Of a DNA stretch of 6,121 bases, positions 1 through 5,840 are shown piece by piece. A program made the translations under genes and the position numbers. Source of the DNA: a bacterium (lineage in GTDB: Bacteria; Oederibacteriota; Muellerivitia; Muellerivitales; Muellerivitaceae). Below the pieces are notes generated by a model. It had not been told where the DNA came from, ran no database searches, and was given only the letters and a program-made list of their open reading frames with translations. The stretch lies in NCBI GenBank assembly GCA_025980505.1, contig JAICXI010000124.1, positions 1 to 6,121 of the forward strand, written 5' to 3'. Every line of letters begins with the position of its first letter. Position 1 is the first letter of the stretch.

Positions 1-485
1 AGGTCCGGAAGGACCCGGTTAAAGCCGTCGTTGAGCGAGGCCAGGCACCGCACCGTGTCCAGCTCGGGCAGGTTGTTGACGAAGACGAGCTTCTGGCCGG
101 CCTGGACGCCCAGCACGTGGGGCTGGTAACGGCAGGAAGTCCGCACGGTCACGGCGCGGCCCGGCGCGGGGTAGCCCGCCGCGCCTTCCTTCACATACAC
201 GAAGGCGTTTTGCAGGGTGCGGTCGGCGTTTTGGATCGCCGACTCGTCCTTGAGCAGGGCGCCGTAGCGGGCCCGGCAGTAGGTGTCGCTGATCGTCCCC
301 AAGGACTTGGGCGCGGGCGCCTTGCCGTCCAAGAAAACCCTGCCCGCCAGCACCGCCTTTCCGGAAACCGGAGCCGCCTTGCCGGCGCCCCCCATGCTTT
401 CCAAAAAGTCCTTCCCTGCCCGGGCCCAACCGGTTTGAAGGGCCGCCACCGCCAGGCATGCCAACACCGCCGCTTTTCCGCGCAT
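1..485 (-). CDS. Exported cupredoxin-like (plastocyanin / methylamine-utilisation type) protein, 3' end outside window
   Basis: This is an open frame of 161 full codons with no stop before the window edge, so the C-terminus is missing. The ATG at 485-483 follows a G-rich purine stretch (GGCGGGGGAAG). Residues 1-23 form a signal peptide: Arg2 and Lys4, an Ala/Val/Leu core, then an Ala-Arg-Ala cleavage site before Gly24. The mature part matches the periplasmic family often annotated as plastocyanin-like or methylamine utilisation protein. It has a GRVFLDGKAPAPK strand (48-60), Cys70, a QNAFVYVKEG strand (92-101), and CRYQPHVLGVQAGQ (118-131) followed by a V-N-N segment. I infer a beta-sandwich domain acting in the periplasm, possibly binding copper or packing against redox partners. 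The family's usual NSDPxxHNV segment reads NNLPELDTV (137-145), so the usual His is Asp143. The gene is divergent from trpB. The family call is fairly firm; the function is unknown. Confidence 0.72.
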   Translation of the reverse strand, partial: MRGKAAVLACLAVAALQTGWARAGKDFLESMGGAGKAAPVSGKAVLAGRVFLDGKAPAPKSLGTISDTYCRARYGALLKDESAIQNADRTLQNAFVYVKEGAAGYPAPGRAVTVRTSCRYQPHVLGVQAGQKLVFVNNLPELDTVRCLASLNDGFNRVLPD

Positions 486-540
486 CTTCCCCCGCCTTTT
501 CCCCGGTTTGGATTCTCCCCTGGCCCGGAGAAGGAAATTC

Positions 541-561
541 CATTTTAGATATTTTATTTTC
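541..561. promoter_or_regulatory. AT-rich island, possible promoter of the leftward cupredoxin-like gene
   Basis: A 21-bp AT-rich stretch stands out in an otherwise GC-rich divergent region. On the minus strand it holds two TAAAAT hexamers (556-551 and 547-542), each five of six bases of a sigma-70 -10 box, about 57-66 bases upstream of the ATG at 485. I see no good -35 box at 16-18 bp spacing; TTGGTC on the minus strand lies only 14 bp from the first hexamer. Promoter assignment is an inference from composition and position. Confidence 0.25.
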
Positions 562-580
562 CTTGCGCGGGACCAAATCG

Positions 581-598
581 AAGGCCGGCCCAGGCCTT
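581..598. repeat. Inverted repeat between the divergent cupredoxin-like and trpB genes
   Basis: AAGGCC (581-586) and GGCCTT (593-598) are perfect complements around a 6-base spacer, GGCCCA. No T-tract follows on either strand, so it does not look like a terminator. Its place between two divergent genes would suit an operator, but a 6-bp GC-rich dyad can arise by chance in this composition. Confidence 0.25.
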
Positions 599-637
599 AA
601 ACCTGATCCCCGTCATAGAGGCCTTTGCGCCAAACTG

Positions 638-643
638 TAAAAT
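638..643 (+). promoter_or_regulatory. Possible -10 box for trpB
   Basis: TAAAAT lies 47 bases upstream of the trpB ATG and matches five of six positions of the sigma-70 -10 consensus. No convincing -35 hexamer is found 16-18 bp upstream, so this is a weak call based on position only. Confidence 0.2.
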
Positions 644-690
644 CCTCTTGTCCGGCGGCTTCCTCCCCTTCCACCGGTCAAGGACCTTCC

Positions 691-1983
691 ATGAGCACGC
701 CGATTCGTTTCGATTTGACCCAGAAGGACATCCCCACCCATTGGTACAACCTGTTGCCCGACTTTCCCGTCCCCCTTCCGCCGCCGCTTCACCCCGGCAC
801 CAAGGAACCCGTGACGCCGGACCTCATGGCCGCCATCTTCCCCATGAACCTCATCCGGCAGGAGATGAGCGCCGAGAACCGCGTGCCCATCCCGGACGAA
901 GTGCGGGATATCTACGCGCTTTGGCGCCCCACCCCCCTCCTGCGCGCCCTGCGGCTGGAAAAGGCCCTCGATACGCCCGCCCACATCTATTACAAGTACG
1001 AAGGCGTCTCCCCCGGCGGTTCCCATAAGCTCAACACCGCCGTGCCCCAGGCTTATTTCAACAAGCAGGCCGGCACCCGGCACATCGCCACCGAGACCGG
1101 CGCGGGCCAGTGGGGTTCCTGCCTGGCCCTGGCCTGTAAGCTCTTCGGCCTCGACTGCAAGGTCTTCATGGTCCGGGTGAGCTTCCACCAGAAGCCCTAC
1201 CGCAAGCTCATGATGCAAACCTGGGGCGCCAAGGTGTACCCTTCGCCCAGCCACGAGACCGAGTTCGGCCGCAAGATGTTGCACCAGGACGCGGACTGCC
1301 CCGGCAGCCTGGGCATCGCCATCTCGGAGGCCATCGAAACCACGGTCAAGACGCCCGACACCAAGTATTCCTTGGGCTCGGTGCTGAACCACGTCTGCCT
1401 GCACCAGACGGTCATCGGCCAGGAATCCCTGAAGCAGATGGAAATCGCCGGGGAGTACCCGGACGTGGTCATTGGTTGCGCCGGGGGCGGCTCCAACTTC
1501 GCGGGGATCGCCTTCCCCTTCGTGGAGCGCAACCTGAAAAAAGGCGCCAAGACCCGCATCGTGGCCGTGGAACCCTCCTCCTGCCCTTCCATGACCCGGG
1601 GCGAATACCGCTACGATTTCGGCGACACCGGGGGCATGACGCCCCTGATGAAGATGTACACCCTGGGCAACGACTTCATGCCGCCTTCCATCCACGCCGG
1701 CGGCCTGCGCTACCACGGCATGGCCCCCACGGTCAGCCACCTTTACCACGAGAAGCTCATCGAGGCCGTGGCCGTGCCCCAGGAAGAGGTGTTCGAGGCG
1801 GCCTTGAAGTTCGCGGGCACCGAGGGCACCATTCCGGCTCCCGAGTCCTCCCACGCCATTGCCCGGGCCATTACCGAGGCCGAGGCGGCCAAGAAAGAGG
1901 GCAAAAAGAGGGTTATTCTCTTCAACTTATCCGGCCACGGAATGCTGGACTTGACGGCCTATGACGAGTATATGAACGGGTAG
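691..1983 (+). CDS. trpB: Tryptophan synthase beta chain, TrpB2 type (PLP-dependent)
   Basis: This 430-residue protein has the length and motifs of TrpB2, the divergent beta chain that condenses indole with L-serine to give L-tryptophan on pyridoxal phosphate in the cytoplasm. Visible motifs are R79-P-T-P-L at the start of the PLP fold, GGSHKLNTA (109-117) with the Schiff-base lysine Lys113, ETGAGQWG (135-142) with the catalytic Glu135, and the phosphate-binding GGGSN loop (265-269). The C-terminal region has S-G-H-G-M-L-D. The QWG (rather than QHG), the long N-terminal extension before the RPTPL motif and the total length separate it from the TrpA-dependent TrpB1 class. The ATG at 691 was chosen because AAGGA sits at 680-684 just upstream; an in-frame TTG at 625 would add 22 unconserved residues. 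There is no trpA or other trp gene in the window, as is common for TrpB2, so it probably works alone, perhaps in indole salvage. Confidence 0.95.
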   Translation: MSTPIRFDLTQKDIPTHWYNLLPDFPVPLPPPLHPGTKEPVTPDLMAAIFPMNLIRQEMSAENRVPIPDEVRDIYALWRPTPLLRALRLEKALDTPAHIYYKYEGVSPGGSHKLNTAVPQAYFNKQAGTRHIATETGAGQWGSCLALACKLFGLDCKVFMVRVSFHQKPYRKLMMQTWGAKVYPSPSHETEFGRKMLHQDADCPGSLGIAISEAIETTVKTPDTKYSLGSVLNHVCLHQTVIGQESLKQMEIAGEYPDVVIGCAGGGSNFAGIAFPFVERNLKKGAKTRIVAVEPSSCPSMTRGEYRYDFGDTGGMTPLMKMYTLGNDFMPPSIHAGGLRYHGMAPTVSHLYHEKLIEAVAVPQEEVFEAALKFAGTEGTIPAPESSHAIARAITEAEAAKKEGKKRVILFNLSGHGMLDLTAYDEYMNG

Positions 1984-2078
1984 CAAAGGGGTTTTGGGTC
2001 GACCGATACCGATGATAAGAACGCCACGGGACCGAGGGAGGCCCGCGGCCCTTCCGATGGGGCGGGTTCGGGTGGTGT

Positions 2079-2095
2079 GCCGGGCCGGACCCGGC
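2079..2095 (+). terminator. GC hairpin downstream of trpB, weak terminator candidate
   Basis: GCCGGG (2079-2084) and CCCGGC (2090-2095) form a perfect 6-bp stem around a 5-base loop, about 95 bases after the trpB stop. No run of T follows, so a Rho-independent role is doubtful. It is the strongest compact GC hairpin in the gap. Confidence 0.25.
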
Positions 2096-2147
2096 GGCAA
2101 GCCCTGAAAGCCTCTGTTCCGGCGCTCCTCCCCCGAAAAAAACCAGT

Positions 2148-2198
2148 GGAATTCTTCAAAAGTTCCTGTCTTCTTGGCGGACTTTTTTTTAGAATTCC
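2148..2198 (+). repeat. Nested inverted repeat with T8 tract in the gltA leader
   Basis: The outer arms GGAATTCT (2148-2155) and AGAATTCC (2191-2198) are perfect 8-bp complements. Inside them AAAAGT (2158-2163) pairs with ACTTTT (2181-2186), then CC (2165-2166) can pair with GG (2179-2180), leaving a 12-base loop. The right arm contains eight T in a row (2183-2190). The inner hairpin followed by T's resembles a weak Rho-independent terminator or attenuator for transcripts coming from trpB. The whole dyad could instead be a protein-binding site over a promoter, since TAGAAT at 2190-2195 resembles a -10 box. It ends 40 bases before the citrate synthase start. The base pairing is directly visible; the role is inferred. 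Confidence 0.45.
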
Positions 2199-2225
2199 CT
2201 ATCTCAAGATCCCGGAACACCCGGC

Positions 2226-2230
2226 GGAGG
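2226..2230 (+). promoter_or_regulatory. Shine-Dalgarno site that decides the gltA start
   Basis: GGAGG lies 8 bases before the ATG at 2239 but only 2 bases before the in-frame ATG at 2233. The spacing favours 2239, which also matches the family's usual N-terminus (Met-x-Asp-x-Ala-Lys-Leu). Confidence 0.6.
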
Positions 2231-2238
2231 CTATGGAC

Positions 2239-3519
2239 ATGGCGGACAACGCGAAACTCATTGTGGAAGGGAAAACCTACGAATTCCCCGTGCTGGTGGG
2301 CTCCGAGGGGGAAAAGGCCATCGACATCTCCAACCTGCGCTCCGAAACCGGCTACATCACCCTGGACAACGGTTACGGCAACACGGGCTCCTGCCAGAGC
2401 AGCATCACTTTCATCGACGGGGATAAGGGCATCCTGCGGTACCGCGGCATCCCCATCGAGGAACTGTCCGAGAAGTCCTTTTTCACCGAAACCGCCTACC
2501 TGCTCATGTACGGCGAACTGCCCAGCGAAGGCAAGCTCAAGTCCTTTTCCGAGCGGCTGAACAAGTCCTCCCTCATCCACGAGGACATGCTGCACTTTTT
2601 CACCGGTTACCCCAAGGGCGCCCATCCCATGGCCATCCTGACCAGCGTGGTGGCGTCCCTTTCGGCCTTCTATCCCGTCAAGGACACTCTGGACCCGGAG
2701 GACGAGGAGATCATCATCGCCAACCTCATGTCCCAGATCCGCACCATCGCGGCCTTCTCCTATAAGAAGTCCATCGGCGAGCCCGTGGTATACCCCTCCA
2801 ACAAGCTCAAGTTCGTGGAGAACTTCCTCAACATGATGTTCGCCTCGCCCGTGAAGGACTACAGCCTGGACCCGGACGTGGTGAAGGCCCTGGACATGTT
2901 CTTCCTTCTTTCCGCCGACCACGAGCAGAACTGCAGCACTTCCACCGTGCGCATGGCCGGCTCCAGCCTGGCCAACATTTATTCGGTCATCGGCGCGGGC
3001 ATCTGCGCGCTTTGGGGCAAGCTGCACGGCGGGGCCAACCAGGAAGTCATCGAGATGCTGGAACACCTGCGCGACACCAGGACCTCTCCCACGGCCTTCG
3101 TGGACGCCATCAAGAACAACAAGGGCAAGCTCATGGGCTTCGGCCACCGGGTCTACAAGAACTTCGACCCCCGCGCCAAGATCATCAAGGGCCTGTGCCA
3201 CTCGTTGTTGAAGAAGCCGGGCCTGAACGACCCCACCTTCGAAATCGCCTTGAAGCTGGAGGAAATCGCGCTCAAGGACGACTATTTCCTGAGCCGCAAG
3301 CTTTATCCCAACGTGGACTTTTACTCGGGGTTGATCCTGAAGGCCGCGGGTTTCCCCATCAACATGTTCACGGTGCTTTTCGCCATCGGCCGGGTCCCCG
3401 GCTGGCTGGCCCACTGGCGCGAGATGCGGCACGACAAGCACACCCGCATTTCCCGGCCCCGGCAGGTGTACCAGGGCCCGACCCGCAGGGCCTACGTTCC
3501 CATCCAGGACCGCAAGTAA
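2239..3519 (+). CDS. gltA: Citrate synthase, type II (GltA family)
   Basis: The 426-residue product is nearly the same length as Escherichia coli GltA and condenses acetyl-CoA with oxaloacetate to citrate, the entry step of the TCA cycle. It begins with the small beta-rich domain of type II enzymes (residues 1 to about 60, ending in DNGYGNTGSC). All three catalytic positions are present: His263 in LHGGAN, His303 in GFGHRVYKNFDPR and Asp360 in NVDFYSG. Oxaloacetate contacts are also kept: His228 in ADHEQN, Arg312, Arg385 in GRVPGW and the RPRQ arginines at 406-408. One oddity is Ser225 where E. coli has the first His of HADHEQN. I chose ATG 2239 from the GGAGG spacing; ATG 2233 would add two residues, and the longer open frame back to 2077 has no family resemblance. 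The gene stands alone, preceded by an inverted repeat and followed by a terminator hairpin. 2-methylcitrate synthase is less likely given the type II N-terminal domain. Confidence 0.96.
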   Translation: MADNAKLIVEGKTYEFPVLVGSEGEKAIDISNLRSETGYITLDNGYGNTGSCQSSITFIDGDKGILRYRGIPIEELSEKSFFTETAYLLMYGELPSEGKLKSFSERLNKSSLIHEDMLHFFTGYPKGAHPMAILTSVVASLSAFYPVKDTLDPEDEEIIIANLMSQIRTIAAFSYKKSIGEPVVYPSNKLKFVENFLNMMFASPVKDYSLDPDVVKALDMFFLLSADHEQNCSTSTVRMAGSSLANIYSVIGAGICALWGKLHGGANQEVIEMLEHLRDTRTSPTAFVDAIKNNKGKLMGFGHRVYKNFDPRAKIIKGLCHSLLKKPGLNDPTFEIALKLEEIALKDDYFLSRKLYPNVDFYSGLILKAAGFPINMFTVLFAIGRVPGWLAHWREMRHDKHTRISRPRQVYQGPTRRAYVPIQDRK

Positions 3520-3965
3520 CCCCGCCTCCCGCCCCCAAACCCGGCCCCCAAAGGGCCGGGGCTCCTCCTTGGTCCTTCGCGGTCCCGCAACAAAATCCAT
3601 CCCCTTCCCCCATTTCCTTCGGAGTTCCACGGTGGGCGCACTTCAATGCTGCCCCATCGCGCCGAGGGGATCTTGCCGGCCACCTCGATGGCCACGTTCA
3701 GGTCCTTGGCCTCGATGAGGAATTCCCCTCCTAATTGTTCCTTGGTTTCCGCGAAAGGGCCGTCCGTGGCGGAAAGCTTGCCCTCGCGCACCCTTACCGT
3801 GGTGGCCGCCGATGTGGGCTGCAGGCCCTGGTTCCAAAGCAACTGGCTCTTTTTCTTAAGATCATCGACGAACGCCTGGTACTCGGCACGGACGGCCGTA
3901 AGGTCCTCCTTGGGCATGTCCAATGTTTTTTTCTCGTCTTGGTAGACCATCAACAGGTATTTCAT
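3492..3965 (-). CDS. YCII-related DGPF-domain protein with run-on C-terminus
   Basis: The protein has 157 residues. Residues 1-113 match the YCII-related / DGPF family (COG3795 type): MKYLLMVYQDEK at the N-terminus, a helical stretch (20-44), LQPTSAATTVRVREGK (48-63), the signature Asp-Gly-Pro-Phe at 68-71, ETKEQLGGEFLIEAKDL (73-89) and SIEVRPPW (106-113). The fold is a small ferredoxin-like alpha/beta barrel. The biochemical function is unknown, and many relatives sit beside ECF sigma factor genes, but none is seen here. The ATG at 3965 has GGAGG five bases upstream after its spacer; an upstream in-frame start would add 12 unconserved residues. Members usually end at about residue 115. Here the frame stays open for 44 more residues rich in Gly, Arg and Pro, crosses the gltA terminator hairpin and overlaps the 3' end of gltA by 28 bp. 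The tail looks like translated intergenic DNA. Confidence 0.85.
   Translation of the reverse strand: MKYLLMVYQDEKKTLDMPKEDLTAVRAEYQAFVDDLKKKSQLLWNQGLQPTSAATTVRVREGKLSATDGPFAETKEQLGGEFLIEAKDLNVAIEVAGKIPSARWGSIEVRPPWNSEGNGGRGWILLRDREGPRRSPGPLGAGFGGGRRGYLRSWMGT
3540..3560 (+). terminator. Hairpin terminator after gltA
   Basis: CCCGGCCC (3540-3547) and GGGCCGGG (3553-3560) form a perfect 8-bp GC stem with a CCAAA loop, starting 21 bases after the citrate synthase stop. The following sequence, GCTCCTCCTTGG, is pyrimidine-rich but lacks a true T run, so termination may be imperfect or Rho-assisted. It lies inside the run-on part of the convergent DGPF gene and, being symmetric, could act on both strands. 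Confidence 0.55.
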
Positions 3966-4052
3966 GGCTTCCTCCCCCCGAAAGATTGATTCATCCAACA
4001 CTTCCTAGTCGCTGGCGCGGCCTTATTTTCGACAACCGATTCGCCAAAAGGA

Positions 4053-4085
4053 AAGGGGGAGAGGCCCCTTGCCGCGGATTTTTTT
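4053..4085 (+). repeat. Hairpin plus T7 tract in the divergent region
   Basis: AAGGGG (4053-4058) and CCCCTT (4065-4070) form a 6-bp stem with a GAGAGG loop. Eight bases later comes a run of seven T (4079-4085). The gap between stem and T-run is longer than in a typical Rho-independent terminator, and no plus-strand gene ends just upstream. It may block stray plus-strand transcription or simply supply AT-rich promoter DNA. Confidence 0.25.
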
Positions 4086-4114
4086 GCGCCACCCCGGCCA
4101 AAGCGGGGGATAAT
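4084..4114 (+). promoter_or_regulatory. Possible promoter of the lipoprotein / aldo-keto reductase unit
   Basis: GATAAT (4109-4114) matches five of six bases of the -10 consensus and lies 34 bases before the lipoprotein ATG. A partial -35 (TTGCGC, 4084-4089) is 19 bp upstream, slightly long. A small dyad, CCCCG (4092-4096) with CGGGG (4104-4108), fills the spacer and could be an operator. This is inferred from sequence resemblance only. Confidence 0.3.
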
Positions 4115-4148
4115 GCGGTCCAAACTTCGGATTCCCAGGAGGAGCCCC

Positions 4149-4763
4149 ATGAAACGTCTTCCCCGCTTCCAGCCCGCCCTCGCAACCCTTTTTTTCCTGC
4201 CCTTTCTCCCTTTTTCCGGCTGTGCCACGCTCCAACAACTCGGCCAAATGGCCAATCTTTCCCAATGCCGGTTCCGGCTGGCTTCCGTGGAGCAAACCAG
4301 CCTGGCCGGCATAGCCCTCCAGGACGGGAGCGGCCCGTCCGACCTCGGGCCCTTGGACCTGATCAAGCTGCAATCGGCCTTTTCCTCGGGGACCCTCCCC
4401 CTCCAATGCACACTCAACCTCGAGGCCAGGAACCCCAACGGCTCGCCCGCGGGCATGAGCCGCATGGAATGGGTGCTTTTCATGGACGGCAGCCGCCTGA
4501 CCTCGGGGGTGCTGGAAAAGCCGGTGGAAATCGCCCCCAACGGCGAAACCGGCACATTCCCCTTGGCGGTGAGCCTGGACCTGCTCCAGGTCCTCTCGGG
4601 GAAAACCCTGGATTCCATGGTCAACCTGGCGTCGAATATCGCGGGTGAAGGGACCCGTCCGACCCGGATCACCCTCCAGGTGAAGCCTTCCATCACGGTG
4701 GCGGGCCAAACCCTGGATTACCCCGGTTTTGTCACGGTCCGCCACGACTTCAGTTCCAATTAA
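4149..4763 (+). CDS. LEA type 2 (WHy-like) family lipoprotein
   Basis: The 204-residue product opens with a lipoprotein signal: Lys2-Arg3, a hydrophobic core rich in Phe, Leu and Pro, and the lipobox FSGC with Cys25 as the lipidated residue. It should be exported and anchored in a membrane, probably the outer one. The rest resembles bacterial LEA-2 / WHy-domain lipoproteins: a CATLQQL start, a CRFRL strand (40-44), a long strand leading into NLEARNPNG (90-98) with the hallmark Asn-Pro-Asn, then an amphipathic FMDGSRLTSGVLE segment, an E-I-A-P-N-G-E-T turn, and a final beta strand ending TVRHDF. Such domains form an immunoglobulin-like sandwich; the role in bacteria is not settled, with stress protection or envelope assembly proposed. 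AGGAGG at 4137-4142 supports ATG 4149. It lies 36 bp before the aldo/keto reductase gene and is probably cotranscribed with it. The lipoprotein call is strong; the LEA-2 assignment is by motif. Confidence 0.82.
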   Translation: MKRLPRFQPALATLFFLPFLPFSGCATLQQLGQMANLSQCRFRLASVEQTSLAGIALQDGSGPSDLGPLDLIKLQSAFSSGTLPLQCTLNLEARNPNGSPAGMSRMEWVLFMDGSRLTSGVLEKPVEIAPNGETGTFPLAVSLDLLQVLSGKTLDSMVNLASNIAGEGTRPTRITLQVKPSITVAGQTLDYPGFVTVRHDFSSN

Positions 4764-4799
4764 ACCTTTGAAGTAAATTCCCGAAAAGAAGGAGAACCG

Positions 4800-5765
4800 A
4801 TGCCATTGCAAAAGAGGATCTTGGGGAAAACCGGCTTGTCCGTGGCCGAGATCGGCCTGGGCCTTTGGGCGGTGGAAGGGTCGGATTGGGGCAAGGCCGA
4901 TGACAGGGATAACCTGGAAGCCATCGAGAAGGCCCTGGACATGGGCGTGAACTTTTTCGACACTTCCGACGTTTACGGCAACGGCCACAGCGAGGAACTG
5001 CTGGGGCGGGCCATGAAGGGGCGGCGGGGAAAGTTCATCGTTTCCACCAAGATCGGCTGGAGGGGTTTCAACGACGGCCACAGCGCCTACACCACCGTGG
5101 ACAAGCTCATCGCCGGGGTGGAGTCCAACCTGCAACGGCTCCAAACCGACCACTTAGATATTATCTTCGACCACATCAACTTCCCCGAGTCCACCATGGG
5201 GGTCTTTGTCGAGGGTTTCGGCAAATTGCAAAAGCAGGGGAAGCTGAAGGGTTACGGGCTCAGCACCAGCGATTTTGAGTACTTAAAGAAGTTCAACGCC
5301 GACGGCGGTTGTTCGGCGGTGCAGATCGACTACAGCATCCTCAACCGCACCCCGGAAGCCGATATCCTTCCCTACTGCGCCAAGGAAAACATCGGCCTCG
5401 TCATCCGGGGGCCGCTGGCCATGGGCCTGCTGGCCGGGAAGTTCACCCGGGACTCGCGTTTTGACCCGGGGGATTTCCGCCGCAACTGGATCGAGAAGCC
5501 CGACCAGCACGGGATTTTCATGGAAGACCTGGAGAAGGTGGAAAAGCTGAGGCCCCTTGCCACGGGCCGGACCCTGGCCCAATTGGCGCTCCAGTTCACC
5601 TTGGCCCACCCCGCGACGTCGGTGGTCATCCCCGGCGCCAAGAACCCGTTGCAGGTGGAAGCCAACGTTTCAGCGGGTTTGCTGCCGCCCTTGACCCCCG
5701 CGGAACTGAAAAAGCTGGAGGCTGTCACCCCGGTGGGCGGAGGCCGCAAGATCTGGCCGGCGTAA
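4800..5765 (+). CDS. Aldo/keto reductase, NADPH-dependent
   Basis: The 321-residue protein is a full-length (alpha/beta)8-barrel aldo/keto reductase, a cytoplasmic enzyme that reduces aldehydes or ketones with NAD(P)H. The N-terminus RILGKTGLSVAEIGLG (6-21) is typical. The catalytic tetrad is complete: Asp54 and Tyr59 in FDTSDVYG, Lys84 in VSTKIGW and His125 in FDHINFPE. The cofactor loop near the C-terminus reads VVIPGAKNP (275-283), followed by the usual helix with Glu287 and Asn289. The substrate-binding histidine context is slightly unusual, with Asn-Phe-Pro after His instead of the more common Trp/Arg-Pro. The substrate cannot be told from sequence; the general shape is that of the bacterial YajO/Tas-like group. 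GGAG at 4791-4794 with a 5-base spacer fixes ATG 4800. It follows the LEA-2 lipoprotein closely and is convergent with the arsenate reductase gene. Confidence 0.93.
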   Translation: MPLQKRILGKTGLSVAEIGLGLWAVEGSDWGKADDRDNLEAIEKALDMGVNFFDTSDVYGNGHSEELLGRAMKGRRGKFIVSTKIGWRGFNDGHSAYTTVDKLIAGVESNLQRLQTDHLDIIFDHINFPESTMGVFVEGFGKLQKQGKLKGYGLSTSDFEYLKKFNADGGCSAVQIDYSILNRTPEADILPYCAKENIGLVIRGPLAMGLLAGKFTRDSRFDPGDFRRNWIEKPDQHGIFMEDLEKVEKLRPLATGRTLAQLALQFTLAHPATSVVIPGAKNPLQVEANVSAGLLPPLTPAELKKLEAVTPVGGGRKIWPA

Positions 5766-5769
5766 AACC

Positions 5770-5782
5770 CCGGGGCGCCCGG
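5770..5782 (+). repeat. Short GC hairpin right after the aldo/keto reductase stop
   Basis: CCGGG (5770-5774) pairs with CCCGG (5778-5782) around GCG, five bases after the stop codon. The stem is short and has no T-run, so it is at most a transcript-end stabiliser. Confidence 0.2.
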
Positions 5783-5807
5783 ATAATCGGACGCGGCCCC
5801 TACCCCC

Positions 5808-5827
5808 AGGGCCTGTTGCAAGGCCCT
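5808..5827. terminator. Hairpin between convergent aldo/keto reductase and arsC genes
   Basis: AGGGCCT (5808-5814) and AGGCCCT (5821-5827) are perfect 7-bp complements around a GTTGCA loop. The hairpin is centred in the 75-bp gap between two converging genes, the normal place for a shared bidirectional terminator. Neither side has a clear T-tract, so the mechanism may not be Rho-independent. Confidence 0.4.
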
Positions 5828-5840
5828 TCGCGCCTTCCAC

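Noticed and set aside
19..576. A 185-codon minus-strand open frame at the left edge
   Set aside because: It is in a different frame from the signal-peptide-bearing cupredoxin-like protein and encodes Arg/Gly-rich sequence without motifs.
625..690. A TTG start adding 22 residues to TrpB2
   Set aside because: No Shine-Dalgarno sequence precedes it, whereas ATG 691 has AAGGA in the right place and gives the family's normal N-terminus.
613..1854. A 413-codon open frame on the minus strand opposite trpB
   Set aside because: It is a shadow of the TrpB2 gene caused by high third-position GC; the low-complexity Gly/His/Val composition matches no family I know.
1997..2017. Short palindrome GGTCGACC and a CCGAT-A-CCGAT repeat after trpB
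   Set aside because: These are too short to separate from chance in a GC-rich sequence and are linked to no other element.
1959..2159. A 66-codon minus-strand open frame in the trpB-gltA gap
   Set aside because: It overlaps the trpB 3' end antisense, lacks a ribosome binding site and shows no conserved pattern.
2077..2238. A 54-residue N-terminal extension of citrate synthase
   Set aside because: It translates intergenic DNA that includes the inverted repeat, has no family counterpart, and the GGAGG at 2226-2230 points to the start at 2239.
1927..3630. A 567-codon open frame on the minus strand opposite gltA
   Set aside because: It lies antisense to a complete citrate synthase, is rich in Gly/Val/His/Asp as expected from reverse-reading GC-rich codons, and shows no recognisable motif or ribosome binding site.
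4023..5153. A 376-codon open frame on the minus strand across the lipoprotein and aldo/keto reductase genes
   Set aside because: It spans two well-supported plus-strand genes and their intergenic gap, so it cannot be real alongside them.
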